NCBI GenBank assembly: GCA_003457135.1
Contig: DMSQ01000006.1
Span: forward strand, 36,152 to 100,151
Direction: 5' to 3'
Length of the DNA stretch: 64,000 bases
Source: Prolixibacteraceae bacterium
GTDB taxonomy: Bacteria > Bacteroidota > Bacteroidia > Bacteroidales > Prolixibacteraceae
Shown: one piece after another, positions 1 to 8,447 of the stretch
How positions within the stretch are numbered: position 1 is the first letter of the stretch
Layout of the letters: each line of letters begins with the position of its first letter
The notes under the pieces: model-generated
The model's input: the letters and a program-made list of their open reading frames with translations, nothing else
Database searches by the model: none
Told to the model about the DNA's origin: nothing
Position numbers and translations under genes: made by a program

Positions 1-883
1 GTTTAATATGCATCACACCAGGAAGAACAATTGCCAAAGTCTGGGCATGATCAATTCCATGAAAGGCAGTCAATTCGTGTCCAATCATGTGAGTGGCCCA
101 ATCCTGCGGAACACCAACTCCAATCAGTCCGTTTAGTGCCATTGTCGAACTCCACATTAAATTGGCAGCAGCTTCATAATCGGTTCGATTGGCAAGAACT
201 TTAGGGCCTTCCTCAATCAGGGTTTTCAGGATACTTTCAGCAAAACGGTCCTGGATAGGCGAATTCACCGGAAACGTCAGATATTGCTCAATCACATGTA
301 CAAATGAGTCCACAATCCCATTGGCAACTTGCCTTTCGGGCAATGAGAAGATTACCTCAGGATCAAGTACAGAGAATTTTGGCATTACAAATGGCGACAT
401 AAAGGCCAGCTTTTCCTGAAATTCGACCCGTGTAATTACCGCTCCTGAATTCATTTCTGATCCGGTTGCAGGTAATGTTAAAACGGCGCCGATTGGAATC
501 GCATCGGTAACTGTTGCATGCCGCGATAAAATATTCCACGGATCGCCTTTGGAGAATCGGGTGGCAGCAGCAATAAATTTGGTTCCATCCAAAACTGAAC
601 CTCCGCCTACAGACAGCAAAAATGTAATATTTTCTTTTTTTGCGACTTCAACAGCTTTCATCAAAGTTTCGTAATGCGGGTTAGGCTCGATAGCTCCAAA
701 CTCGATAACCTCAAAGCCTTTGATTGATGATTTAACCTGATCGTAAACTCCATTTTTAAAGATACTGCCTCCTCCATAAGTCAGCAGAATTTTTGAGCCT
801 TCAGGAATGTTTTGTCCAACTTTGGTGATTTCACCTTTTCCAAAAATGATCTTAACCGGATTCTGATATTCGAAATTATACAT
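1..883 (-). CDS. yqhD: YqhD-type iron-containing alcohol dehydrogenase, 3' end cut by window edge
   Basis: Metal-dependent group III alcohol dehydrogenase that reduces aldehydes to alcohols, probably with NADPH, in the cytoplasm. The first 294 or so residues are present out of the roughly 387 usual for the family; the C-terminus lies beyond base 1. The reading frame gives the GGGS nucleotide-binding loops (37-40 and 93-96), the signature around LPATGSE (137-143), and all four metal ligands expected from E. coli YqhD: Asp192, His196, His265 and His279, the last inside HGIDHA. The start ATG reads from 883 on the minus strand and gives MYNFEYQNP, which matches the family N-terminus. Alternative names in the family are BdhA or butanol dehydrogenase; the substrate cannot be read from sequence. 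Confidence 0.93.
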   Translation of the reverse strand, partial: MYNFEYQNPVKIIFGKGEITKVGQNIPEGSKILLTYGGGSIFKNGVYDQVKSSIKGFEVIEFGAIEPNPHYETLMKAVEVAKKENITFLLSVGGGSVLDGTKFIAAATRFSKGDPWNILSRHATVTDAIPIGAVLTLPATGSEMNSGAVITRVEFQEKLAFMSPFVMPKFSVLDPEVIFSLPERQVANGIVDSFVHVIEQYLTFPVNSPIQDRFAESILKTLIEEGPKVLANRTDYEAAANLMWSSTMALNGLIGVGVPQDWATHMIGHELTAFHGIDHAQTLAIVLPGVMHIK

Positions 884-962
884 ACTTTGTTTATTTGACT
901 GGTTATTATTTCTGATTCCGACGCCGAAAATACATCAATTTATGTATTCTTCATTTTAATCG

Positions 963-991
963 TTGTTAATAAATTCAAAGACTTATTTTTG
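963..991 (+). promoter_or_regulatory. candidate Bacteroidota promoter for the membrane protein gene
   Basis: TTG (963-965), 18 bp, then TATTTTTG (984-991), which fits the TAnnTTTG -7 element. It would start transcription only a few bases before the ATG at 1005, so the leader would be very short. Confidence 0.45.
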
Positions 992-1004
992 TAAAAAAAA
1001 TACC

Positions 1005-1601
1005 ATGGATAATTCAGAACAGGAAAGAACAACTGAAATGAATCTTTATGAAAGGTACTCCAATTATACTGATGATCAGATTTTGGAAATACTGAAAAAA
1101 CACAAGGATTATCAGGAAGTGGCAGTTGATGTTGCTGTAAATATCGCGATCGAACGTAAACTTATTCATTCGAAACAGGATTTGCTTGGTCCCGAATTTC
1201 AGGCTGGCAGATCAACTGTGTTTACTTTTTTTCCTGAAATTAGCAGCGAATTTCACCGTAAGAGGTTGGTTGGAAGTATTTTCAGGTTTTTATATCTGTT
1301 GTCGTTGTTACCATTGGTTTATGGCATTTTGAACTATGCAAAAGGCGAAATAAATCAGACATTGCTTGGTGTTGGCATTGGTTTAATCTGGTTTTCCCTG
1401 AGTATTTTCCTCAGTAAGACACGTAAGTTTTTTATTTTTATCCCTTTATTTATATTATTATTTGCTGTTTCCATAATAACAGGTTATGGTATATTAAAAA
1501 AAGAAGACTTTCAATTCATGGATATGATCATGCTTGTGGTTGCTACATTGTTGCCCTTATATTTGCTGCTCTATTTGAAAAGGCTGATTCAGGAGGCCTG
1601 A
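1005..1601 (+). CDS. Small multi-pass membrane protein of unknown function
   Basis: 198 residues from the ATG at 1005. An earlier in-frame TTG at 963 is less likely because the promoter-like TATTTTTG lies inside that extension. Residues 10-50 are soluble and acidic (YERYSNYTDDQILEIL), a segment often seen at the N-terminus of small Bacteroidota membrane proteins. About four hydrophobic segments follow: one around FRFLYLLSLLPLVYG, one at LLGVGIGLIWFSLSIFL, a long one before ITGYGIL, and one at the end (MLVVATLLPLYLLLYL). No catalytic motif is seen. The function is not recognised; it stands alone between convergent and co-oriented genes. Confidence 0.7.
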   Translation: MDNSEQERTTEMNLYERYSNYTDDQILEILKKHKDYQEVAVDVAVNIAIERKLIHSKQDLLGPEFQAGRSTVFTFFPEISSEFHRKRLVGSIFRFLYLLSLLPLVYGILNYAKGEINQTLLGVGIGLIWFSLSIFLSKTRKFFIFIPLFILLFAVSIITGYGILKKEDFQFMDMIMLVVATLLPLYLLLYLKRLIQEA

Positions 1602-1770
1602 AGAAAATAGCCATCACTATTTGAACGGTTTTATTACAGCTTTAATCTGATTAATGGTTTAAACTTCCGTTTCACCTAATAAAATCCGTAGTTCATCGAA
1701 AAGAAAAGATTTTTGGCGTTCAGTTTATTTAGTTTTGATTCAGATTTCAAATCATCTTAAACTGAATCTC

Positions 1771-2490
1771 ATGTACCTTCTTCGATTAACCAGTTTGATT
1801 TTTGCTCTCGGATTGTTGGTTTCCAAACTTTTTGCCGATCCGGTAGCGCCCGTCGTACAATCGTGGGACGATTCCGACACCCGTACTTACAAAGTTCAGC
1901 CTTTTACAAAAATTTATTTGGAAGGAGCCTTTAAAGTAATCCTGGAACAGGGAACTCAGTCAGGTTTACGAATTAAAACTGACGAAGACAATTTTCAATA
2001 CATTGATGTTCGCTCCGATGAACTGTCATTAAATCTGAAAGTTACCAAAAGGCATTTTGATTTCGATGAGTTGATTCTATATATCACTTTTAAAGATTTA
2101 GAGAAATTAGTGATTGAAGGTGGGATAAGTCTTGAAACTAAAGGCTATGTTGACTTAAAGGATTTTTATTTGCATGTTGAAGGGGGCGCCAGTATTGAAA
2201 TGAATGTGAAGGCAGATCATTTAAAAGTAATTGGTCAGGGGGGTGTAAAGTTTGAATTCGATGGAATTGTCAATGAGATGGATGCATCAATCGCAGGAGC
2301 CGGTTATTTAAATGCGATAGATTTGAAAACAAAAAAAACGGATTTTAAAATTGAAGGCGTAGGCGCCGGTAGTGTTTATGCAACCGATATCCTAAATGCA
2401 ACAATAAGCGGTGTTGGTAAAATCCGGTATAAAGGCGATCCTCAGGTATATAAAAAGATTGAAGGTATAGGTATAGTTTCCCGTGATTAG
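1771..2490 (+). CDS. Secreted GIN-domain protein (DUF2807-like)
   Basis: 239 residues from the ATG at 1771, followed by a hydrophobic export signal (LTSLIFALGLLVSKLFA). The mature part matches the head GIN domain (DUF2807): a beta-helix-like run of short strands with many Gly-Ala/Gly-Val turns (EGGISLE, EGGASIE, GQGGVKFE, GAGYLNA, GVGAGSVYA, SGVGKIRY). Such proteins are common cell-surface or periplasmic proteins in Bacteroidota. Their role is not established; adhesion is only suggested by the family name. An in-frame TTG at 1735 exists but would put extra charged residues before the signal peptide. TAGTTTTG at 1730-1737 is a possible -7 element. Confidence 0.82.
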   Translation: MYLLRLTSLIFALGLLVSKLFADPVAPVVQSWDDSDTRTYKVQPFTKIYLEGAFKVILEQGTQSGLRIKTDEDNFQYIDVRSDELSLNLKVTKRHFDFDELILYITFKDLEKLVIEGGISLETKGYVDLKDFYLHVEGGASIEMNVKADHLKVIGQGGVKFEFDGIVNEMDASIAGAGYLNAIDLKTKKTDFKIEGVGAGSVYATDILNATISGVGKIRYKGDPQVYKKIEGIGIVSRD

Positions 2491-2510
2491 AAGCTTATTA
2501 AGTTTGTGGT

Positions 2511-2545
2511 GAAAGGGTTCTCTGTTGCAGGTAGCCCTTTTTTTC
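2511..2545 (+). terminator. Intrinsic terminator after the GIN gene
   Basis: AAAGGGTT (2512-2519) pairs with AGCCCTTT (2533-2540) and is followed by a T-run (2538-2544). Confidence 0.7.
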
Positions 2546-2633
2546 ATGCTGAACTTATTTGTTTTTGTGCTGTTTATTACAATTGAACAGATGGACTGTT
2601 TATTTGCAGATTAAATTTTTGGGAGAAATAGAT

Positions 2634-3365
2634 ATGAAAGTTCACGGATTTTTTAAAACAGAAACAGTAAAACCAAGATTGAACGGAACTCATTTAAATC
2701 TGAATAATGATTATAACGGACATGATATAATTGGAGATAACCATATTGCTACTTCACTGGAAACTCCGATTAGGGTAGATGCATTTTTGCTGAGCGATGA
2801 ACAGAAGATTCTTATCATTGAAGATAAATTTCGCGATATCATGAATGTTTTGGGTCTCGATTTAACTGATGATAGTTTAAACGGAACGCCCCACCGGGTA
2901 GCTAAAATGTTTGTTAAAGAGATTTTTTCAGGCCTGAATCCTGAAAATAAACCCAAAATATCAGTTTTTGAGAATAAATTCAAGTACGGCGAAATGCTGG
3001 TTGAAAAAAATATAAACCTGAATTCAACCTGCGAACATCATTTTTTGCCGATAGTTGGAAAGGCGCATGTGGCTTATGTTTCAAGTGGTCAGGTGGTCGG
3101 TTTGTCAAAAATTAACAGGATAGTTGATTATTTTGCCCGTCGCCCTCAGGTTCAGGAGCGATTAACCGTTCAGATTGCCAATGAACTAAAACGAATATTG
3201 AAAACTGAAGATGTTGCTGTAATCATTGATGCAAAGCATTTATGCGTGTCGAGCCGTGGAATTCAGGACGAAGGAAGCTCGACAATTACCGCCGAATACG
3301 GTGGAATTTTTAAAGTGCAGCAGCGGAAAGAGGAGTTTCTGAAATATTTATCGCTGAATGTTTGA
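2634..3365 (+). CDS. folE: GTP cyclohydrolase I
   Basis: Converts GTP to 7,8-dihydroneopterin triphosphate, the first step of folate (and pterin) synthesis; a cytoplasmic homodecamer. 243 residues from the ATG at 2634, which has GGGAGA about 8 bases upstream; a longer in-frame extension to 2559 has no family support. Zinc ligands are Cys133 and His136 in STCEHHFLPI and Cys204 in KHLCVSSRG. The GLSKINRIVDYFARRPQVQE segment and ITAEYGG C-terminal block are typical. The N-terminal 75 residues form the extension usual for Bacteroidota FolE. A YwbE-like gene follows with a gap of only four bases. Confidence 0.95.
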   Translation: MKVHGFFKTETVKPRLNGTHLNLNNDYNGHDIIGDNHIATSLETPIRVDAFLLSDEQKILIIEDKFRDIMNVLGLDLTDDSLNGTPHRVAKMFVKEIFSGLNPENKPKISVFENKFKYGEMLVEKNINLNSTCEHHFLPIVGKAHVAYVSSGQVVGLSKINRIVDYFARRPQVQERLTVQIANELKRILKTEDVAVIIDAKHLCVSSRGIQDEGSSTITAEYGGIFKVQQRKEEFLKYLSLNV

Positions 3366-3369
3366 AATT

Positions 3370-3579
3370 ATGGATGGAAGAAAACGATCTGATGTAAAAC
3401 CGGGATTACTGGTCAATATTGTTCAGAAGCACCACCAGCGAACCGGTGAGTTAACAGAGGGGATTGTAAAAAACCTGTTAACTAATTCTCCAAATCATCC
3501 TCATGGCATAAAAGTCAGGCTTGAAACCGGTGAAGTGGGCCGTGTTCAGGAAATTTTAGATGAAGAAAATCCTGGTTAA
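3370..3579 (+). CDS. ywbE: YwbE family protein (DUF2196)
   Basis: A 69-residue protein beginning MDGRKRSDVKPG, very close to Bacillus YwbE (a conserved protein of unknown function with a KOW/SH3-like beta fold). The motif QRTGELTEGIVKNLLTNS and HPHGIKVRLE then GEVGRVQ run through almost the full length. An in-frame ATG at 3358 overlaps folE by 8 bases; the start at 3370 fits the family length better. Tight coupling to folE suggests co-transcription, but no functional link to folate is known. Confidence 0.85.
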   Translation: MDGRKRSDVKPGLLVNIVQKHHQRTGELTEGIVKNLLTNSPNHPHGIKVRLETGEVGRVQEILDEENPG

Positions 3580-3602
3580 TTGGAGTTATTAAGTCAAAAC
3601 TT

Positions 3603-4244
3603 ATGCAAATCATTTCAGCCAATATAGGAGAACCTGTTCAAATTGAATGGCGGGGACAACAAGTTTATACAGGTATATTCAAGTATGAAATTAATGCTCC
3701 GGTATTTCTTGGTCGCGAGGATGTGGTTAATGATCACGTTCTCGACCGCCGGTATCATGGTGGCGCTGACAAGGCCTGCTATTTGTATTCAGCCGATCAT
3801 TATCCCTTCTGGAAAACCAAATATCCTGACTTGGATTGGCAATGGGGAATGTTTGGCGAAAATTTGACCGTTCGTGGATTAAATGAATCTGAAATTCACA
3901 TTGGTGATACTTACCAGGTTGGAGAAGCAGTCGTCCAGGTTGCACAACCCCGTCAGCCCTGTTTTAAATTAGGTGTCAGGTTTGGCAATCAAGAAGTCGT
4001 TAATGATTTTTGGTCATTGCCTTATCCCGGAGTTTATGTGAGGGTTTTGCAGCCCGGTAAGGTGCAAAAAGGAGATGAAATAGTTCTTCTTGACCAAAAT
4101 CCTGATTGCCTTTCTGTTAGCCAGATATTTTCAATCTTCCGAAGTACTCCGCCTGACAGGAAACTGATTCAAAAGGCAATTGAAAACCAATTCCTCGCTG
4201 AATCCTGCCGGCGGGATATTCAGAAAATTTTAGAAAAGCGTTAA
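3603..4244 (+). CDS. MOSC domain protein, YiiM-like
   Basis: 213 residues. The MOSC beta-barrel (about residues 20-150) includes YHGGADKACYLYSADHY, GMFGENLTVRGL and the invariant cysteine in QPRQPCFKLGVRFG. A C-terminal helical tail follows (about 165-213), as in E. coli YiiM, which reduces N-hydroxylated compounds with a molybdenum cofactor. Prediction: Mo-cofactor sulfur-carrier or N-hydroxy reductase, cytoplasmic. Substrate unknown. It lies 23 bases after the YwbE gene, possibly in the same transcript. Confidence 0.88.
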   Translation: MQIISANIGEPVQIEWRGQQVYTGIFKYEINAPVFLGREDVVNDHVLDRRYHGGADKACYLYSADHYPFWKTKYPDLDWQWGMFGENLTVRGLNESEIHIGDTYQVGEAVVQVAQPRQPCFKLGVRFGNQEVVNDFWSLPYPGVYVRVLQPGKVQKGDEIVLLDQNPDCLSVSQIFSIFRSTPPDRKLIQKAIENQFLAESCRRDIQKILEKR

Positions 4245-4251
4245 AGATTAA

Positions 4252-4301
4252 TATGCTTAATAACAGAACAATTGAATTTGATTGTTTATTGTTTAAGCAT
4301 A
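4252..4301. repeat. Inverted repeat between the MOSC and GH172 genes
   Basis: TATGCTTAA (4252-4260) and TTAAGCATA (4293-4301) are perfect inverted repeats around an inner ACAAT/ATTGT pair. No T-run follows, so it may be an operator or an RNA hairpin and not a simple terminator. Confidence 0.4.
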
Positions 4302-4357
4302 AGTTTGAATCACAGTATCCTTAGTTTTATTCCCATTAACCAATAAAATTCAGCAAA

Positions 4358-5518
4358 ATGAAGAATTTAATAGCTTTTCTGGTGATCAGTTTAATTGCAG
4401 TTCTTGATGTTTCTTCACAAACCTCGTTTAACGGCCTGGAAATGAATATGGGCAATTTGTACCGGTTGTCGGATGCCAAAACCCGTTCAATCAGTCCTGA
4501 AAATTTTTCCGGAGAAAAAGGCAAGGGTGGAATGGCCCGGCTGGAAGACAAGGACAAACCCAATGTAGCCAATGCAAGCGGCGCAGCCCGTGACCTGGGA
4601 CAGGGTTGGAAAGTAAATCCGTTTATCCGTATTCAACCCGGAGAGACAATTACAATAGCCGAAATTGAAGGAATGGGCGCTATTCAGCATATTTGGATGA
4701 CCCCAACCGGGGTATGGCGGTTTTCCATCCTTCGTATTTACTGGGACGATGAAACAGAACCTTCGGTTGAATGTCCGGTAGGCGATTTCTTTGGCATGGG
4801 CTGGAATGAATATGCACCGCTCAGTTCACTGGCTGTCTGCGTCAATCCGGGAAGCGCTTTCAATTGTTATTGGGTCATGCCTTTCCGTAAAAAATGCAGG
4901 ATTACTGTGCAAAACATCAACGAAAAAGATCCAATGACCTTATACTATCAGGTTGACTACACTCTTACCGAAGTTCCTGCAGATGCAGCATATTTTCATG
5001 CCCAGTTCCGGCGTCAAAACCCAACTGAGAATTCAGTTTATACCATTGCCGACAATATTAAGGGAAAAGGCCAGTTTGTCGGCGTTTATCTGGCCTGGGG
5101 TGTGAATAACAATGGATGGTGGGGCGAAGGTGAAATCAAGTTTTTTATTGATGGTGACAGCCAATTTCCTACCATTTGTGGAACTGGCACCGAAGATTAT
5201 TTCTGTGGTTCGTATAATTTTGACCGTGGCGGCCAATACAAGGAATTTTGTACCCCTTACAGCGGCCTTCATCAGGTTATCAGGCCCGATGGAACTTATA
5301 AGTCGCAGCAACGTTTTGGCCTTTACCGCTGGCATATTTTGGATCCTATACGTTTTGAAAAGGATTTAAAAATTACGATTCAAGATTTAGGCTGGCATTT
5401 GGGAGGACGGTATTTAAAACAGCAATCTGATATCGCTTCTGTCTGTTACTGGTATCAAACAAATCCTCACAACAAATTTCCGAAACTGCCTGATTGGCAA
5501 AATCTTGAAGTGAACTAA
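4358..5518 (+). CDS. Secreted DUF2961 protein, glycoside hydrolase family 172
   Basis: 386 residues with a signal peptide (LIAFLVISLIAVLDVSSQ). The body is the DUF2961/GH172 jelly-roll: GAIQHIWMT, PVGDFFGMGWNEYAPLSS, NCYWVMPFRKKC, then GDSQFPTICGTGTEDYFCGS and a C-terminal strand block. Characterised GH172 members act on alpha-D-fructofuranosides or on D-arabinan as exo-enzymes and form trimers; the substrate here is unknown. Tryptophan and glycine content fits the family. The next gene follows 34 bases later, in the same direction and with a lipoprotein signal, so the pair is probably one carbohydrate-related operon ending at the hairpin at 6860. Confidence 0.88.
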   Translation: MKNLIAFLVISLIAVLDVSSQTSFNGLEMNMGNLYRLSDAKTRSISPENFSGEKGKGGMARLEDKDKPNVANASGAARDLGQGWKVNPFIRIQPGETITIAEIEGMGAIQHIWMTPTGVWRFSILRIYWDDETEPSVECPVGDFFGMGWNEYAPLSSLAVCVNPGSAFNCYWVMPFRKKCRITVQNINEKDPMTLYYQVDYTLTEVPADAAYFHAQFRRQNPTENSVYTIADNIKGKGQFVGVYLAWGVNNNGWWGEGEIKFFIDGDSQFPTICGTGTEDYFCGSYNFDRGGQYKEFCTPYSGLHQVIRPDGTYKSQQRFGLYRWHILDPIRFEKDLKITIQDLGWHLGGRYLKQQSDIASVCYWYQTNPHNKFPKLPDWQNLEVN

Positions 5519-5552
5519 TTTTATCTGGAAAAATCTATAACGCATCATTATC

Positions 5553-6818
5553 ATGCAAACTAAATATTCATTTGCAATGTTTGTACTCCTGTCAATTCTC
5601 TTGTCATCCTGCTCATCATCAAATCGAAAAACATCCGAAGGGAAGGATAGTAAAACTAAAGCGGTATTTCTGCCGGGAACTTATGGTTACGATCTTGATT
5701 TTCTAAAAGCACATCAGATTGGATTTATTGAACTCAAAGAAAGCGCTTCAAAAGCCAGTTTGATTTTGTCTCCGGATTTGCAGGGCCGCGTTTTGACCAG
5801 CTCGGCCAATGGCCATGAAGGAAAAAGTTTTGGATGGATCAATTACAAACTGATCGAATCAGGAGTGGTGAGCGACCAGTTTAATGCCTATGGCGGTGAA
5901 GAACGCCTCTGGTTTGGACCCGAGGGCGGCCCTTTTTCCATTTATTTTTCAAAAGGTAAGGAACAGGTTTTTGCCAACTGGGTTGTTCCAAAAGAAATTG
6001 ACACATTGCCATTTGATGTCGTGAAGCAAACTCCGGAAAGTGTAAGTTTTCGAAAGGAATTTTCATTGGTTAATGCCACCGGAACAATTATGGATGTTGC
6101 AGTTGAGCGAAATATTAAACTGTTAAACCGTGCAAAAACAGAACAGGAGCTTCAACTTTCGCTGGATACCTCATTGAATTATGTGGCTTATGAATCTGAA
6201 AACATTCTGACAAATAATGGCAAAATAGCCTGGAATGAAAAAACCGGATTTCTTTCAATCTGGTTGTTATCCATGTTTAATCCTTCAGAAAAAGGAGTAG
6301 TTTTTATTCCTTTCAGAAAAGGAAGTGAAACCGATTTGGGGAAAATTGTAACTGATGATTATTTCGGGAAAGTTCCGGCTGACCGTTTGGTGGTGAAGGA
6401 TGGAGTTCTTTTTTTTAAAACGGATGGTAAATATCGCAGTAAGATAGGTTTATCTCCACAAAGGTCTTTACCCTGGTGCGGAAGTTATGATTCCAAAAAC
6501 CAGGTTTTAACCTTGCTTTGGTACTCACAACCGATGCAATCTGCCAAATACGTTAACTCCAGATGGGGCGATCAGGACGATCCTCTGAGTGGCGATGCAG
6601 TCAATTCCTATAATGATGGTCCTGTTGCAGACGGATCTGTCATGGGGCCGTTTTATGAGATTGAGAGTTCATCTCCGGCAGCAATACTGGCTTCCGGAGA
6701 ACAGATCAGCCACAAACAGAGGATTTTTCATATCTCCGGAAGCGAGGCACAATTGAATAAAATCATGGAAAGGATATTCAATCTTACTGTTACAGAAATC
6801 AAACAGGCATTTAAATAA
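5553..6818 (+). CDS. Lipoprotein resembling the DUF6786/DUF4380 group, probable sugar-related
   Basis: 421 residues with an SpII signal peptide ending LSSCSSS, so a lipid-anchored protein. The visible motif AYGGEERLWFGPEGG (about 110-125) and the beta-sandwich-like content resemble Bacteroidota families annotated DUF6786 and DUF4380, which have an aldose-epimerase-like look; I cannot confirm which one without a profile search. It is paired with the GH172 gene upstream, which suggests a part in the same glycan or sugar handling. No clear catalytic residue can be assigned. Confidence 0.72.
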   Translation: MQTKYSFAMFVLLSILLSSCSSSNRKTSEGKDSKTKAVFLPGTYGYDLDFLKAHQIGFIELKESASKASLILSPDLQGRVLTSSANGHEGKSFGWINYKLIESGVVSDQFNAYGGEERLWFGPEGGPFSIYFSKGKEQVFANWVVPKEIDTLPFDVVKQTPESVSFRKEFSLVNATGTIMDVAVERNIKLLNRAKTEQELQLSLDTSLNYVAYESENILTNNGKIAWNEKTGFLSIWLLSMFNPSEKGVVFIPFRKGSETDLGKIVTDDYFGKVPADRLVVKDGVLFFKTDGKYRSKIGLSPQRSLPWCGSYDSKNQVLTLLWYSQPMQSAKYVNSRWGDQDDPLSGDAVNSYNDGPVADGSVMGPFYEIESSSPAAILASGEQISHKQRIFHISGSEAQLNKIMERIFNLTVTEIKQAFK

Positions 6819-6859
6819 TTGAGAATTAAAGAGTTTTTCAAAAGTTGGAAATAAATTTT

Positions 6860-6894
6860 AAAAGGGAACAGATTTAAATCTATTCCCTTTTTTT
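6860..6894 (+). terminator. Strong intrinsic terminator after the GH172 operon
   Basis: AAAAGGGAA (6860-6868) pairs with TTCCCTTTT (6883-6891) outside an inner AGATTTAAATCT palindrome, with a T-run to 6894. It may also end transcripts from the tRNA side before the element inserted. Confidence 0.8.
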
Positions 6895-6953
6895 AATTTT
6901 GATACAAAAAACGGTACAACAAATTGTAAACGTTTGATTATAAAGTACCATTT

Positions 6954-6997
6954 GTCGGGGTGACAAGATTTGAACTTGCGACCCCCCGCCCCCCAGA
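6954..6997 (-). other. attL of element A: 3' fragment of tRNA-Pro
   Basis: 44 bases identical to 14070-14113, covering the discriminator, acceptor 3' strand, T arm, variable region and the 3' side of the anticodon arm on the minus strand. The match stops after AGA, and what follows is element DNA. It is a tRNA fragment, not a second gene. Confidence 0.9.
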
Positions 6998-7021
6998 AGT
7001 GTATTTATATCCTTATATTTG

Positions 7022-7051
7022 TTTGTATCTATTTATAATTCATTACATTTG
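7022..7051 (+). promoter_or_regulatory. Promoter candidate for integrase A
   Basis: TTTG (7022-7025), 18 bp, TACATTTG (7044-7051), a full TAnnTTTG match. A second TATATTTG occurs at 7014-7021. Confidence 0.6.
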
Positions 7052-7103
7052 TATTGCTAATGAAACAGTTAGAATTTGATGTTTTTGTAGGTATTTATAA
7101 TAA

Positions 7104-7125
7104 ATCCGGCGCAAATCCGGCGCAA
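7104..7125 (+). repeat. Tandem 11-bp repeat, candidate integrase arm sites (left end of A)
   Basis: ATCCGGCGCAA occurs twice head to tail (7104-7114, 7115-7125). The core CGGCGCAA occurs again twice at the same 11-bp spacing at 13998-14016 near the other end. Paired arms just inside both ends are what a lambda-type integrase needs. Confidence 0.7.
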
Positions 7126-7138
7126 TAAATTTTAAGAT

Positions 7139-8437
7139 ATGGATGCAAGTTATTATTCATTCAAAATCAATCTATCAGAGAGCCATAAAAAGACCGATGG
7201 TAGTTTTCCGATTATGTTGGTAGTCCGAAAAGATAACAAGCGTAAAACGATTAATTTGGGCATTTCTGCCATGATGTCAATTAACAAGAAAAATGAAATT
7301 GAAAGTCAATGGGATGAAAAGGCTCAAAGGTATGAAACAGATAATAGAAAAAAGAACTTGCACCCAGACCGGAAGAAAAACAACGAATGGTTGAATAAGC
7401 TTGATGTCAGGTGTGATGACATAATCAAAGATTTTGAGAAAAACAAAACAGACTGGACATTAAACCAGTTTGAACAATCACTTTTGAATAAATCTAAAAA
7501 GACAGGTATTGAAGTATATTTTTTGCAATACATTGAGAAGCTAGACAAAACCGGAAAGTTTGGGAATAAAAGATGTTATGTAGGTACTTTGGATATGATC
7601 AAAAAGTTTGACAATAAATTTGGCAGCAAGATTTTTAATGAGATTGATTATAAATATGTCAAGAAGTTTGACGAGTATCTTGACGAAAGAGGCCAAAGCG
7701 GCAACACAAAAAAGTACTATATAAAAACATTGCGGGCTATTCTGAACAAAGCAATAAAAGACGGCGAAGCATCAGCGATTACCTATCCATTTGGAAAGGA
7801 TGGTTATTCAATTGCAAGTCTGGCACAAGAAACCGAAAAAAGATATTTGTCAAACGAATATCTTAACCGCATGAAAGAGGCAAAATTGGAAACCTATCCA
7901 ATGAACTGGAGCCGGAACTTGTTTCTATTTTCGTACTACACTCAGGGCATGAGCTGGGTTGATATGGCCGGACTGAAAAGCAAAAATATTGTAATGTTTG
8001 AGGGTGGAAAATACATTGTTTACCGCCGCCAAAAGACTGAAGGAAAGAACGCAAAGATAATCCGTATTAAGATAACCGAATCAATTCAGAACCTTTTGGA
8101 ATGGTTCAAACAAAGCTGTAAATTGATCGATGACTACCTTTTGCCAATTGTCAGCATGAAAGGATATGAAGGGCAAAAACTATACGAAACCATTCGGCAC
8201 CGATACAAAAAATACAATGATTACTTAAAAAAACTTGGAACGATCGAATTGAAGTTTGAAGGCGTAAAATTAAGCAGTTACATGAGCCGCCACTCATACG
8301 CAATGCGATTGAAAAATTCAGGCATATCGGAGGACGTTATCAGCGAAGCATTAGGCCACAAAGAACTTTCAACAACGAAAGTTTATCTGGATAGTTTCCA
8401 GAACGGAGAGATTGACAAAGCAAACGAAATACTATAA
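7139..8437 (+). CDS. Tyrosine recombinase (integrase) of element A, Arg-I replaced by Ser
   Basis: 432 residues. The N-terminal region (about 1-110) is the arm-binding type of Bacteroidota integrases; a SAM-like core-binding domain spans about 120-215, and the catalytic domain 235-432. Catalytic positions seen: Lys299 (RRQKT), Arg384-His385 (YMSRHSYA), His407 (LGHKEL) and nucleophile Tyr416 (TTKVYL). The position of the first catalytic arginine is occupied by Ser272 in TQGMSWVDM, as in the CTnDOT integrase family, which works with a serine there. The usual box-II His is Tyr381. Role: site-specific integration at, and excision from, tRNA-Pro. Confidence 0.93.
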   Translation: MDASYYSFKINLSESHKKTDGSFPIMLVVRKDNKRKTINLGISAMMSINKKNEIESQWDEKAQRYETDNRKKNLHPDRKKNNEWLNKLDVRCDDIIKDFEKNKTDWTLNQFEQSLLNKSKKTGIEVYFLQYIEKLDKTGKFGNKRCYVGTLDMIKKFDNKFGSKIFNEIDYKYVKKFDEYLDERGQSGNTKKYYIKTLRAILNKAIKDGEASAITYPFGKDGYSIASLAQETEKRYLSNEYLNRMKEAKLETYPMNWSRNLFLFSYYTQGMSWVDMAGLKSKNIVMFEGGKYIVYRRQKTEGKNAKIIRIKITESIQNLLEWFKQSCKLIDDYLLPIVSMKGYEGQKLYETIRHRYKKYNDYLKKLGTIELKFEGVKLSSYMSRHSYAMRLKNSGISEDVISEALGHKELSTTKVYLDSFQNGEIDKANEIL

Positions 8438-8447
8438 ATTTACTGCT

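Noticed and set aside
6954..6997. A second tRNA gene at the left end of element A
   Set aside because: Only the 3' half is present; no D arm or acceptor 5' strand follows. It is an att fragment.
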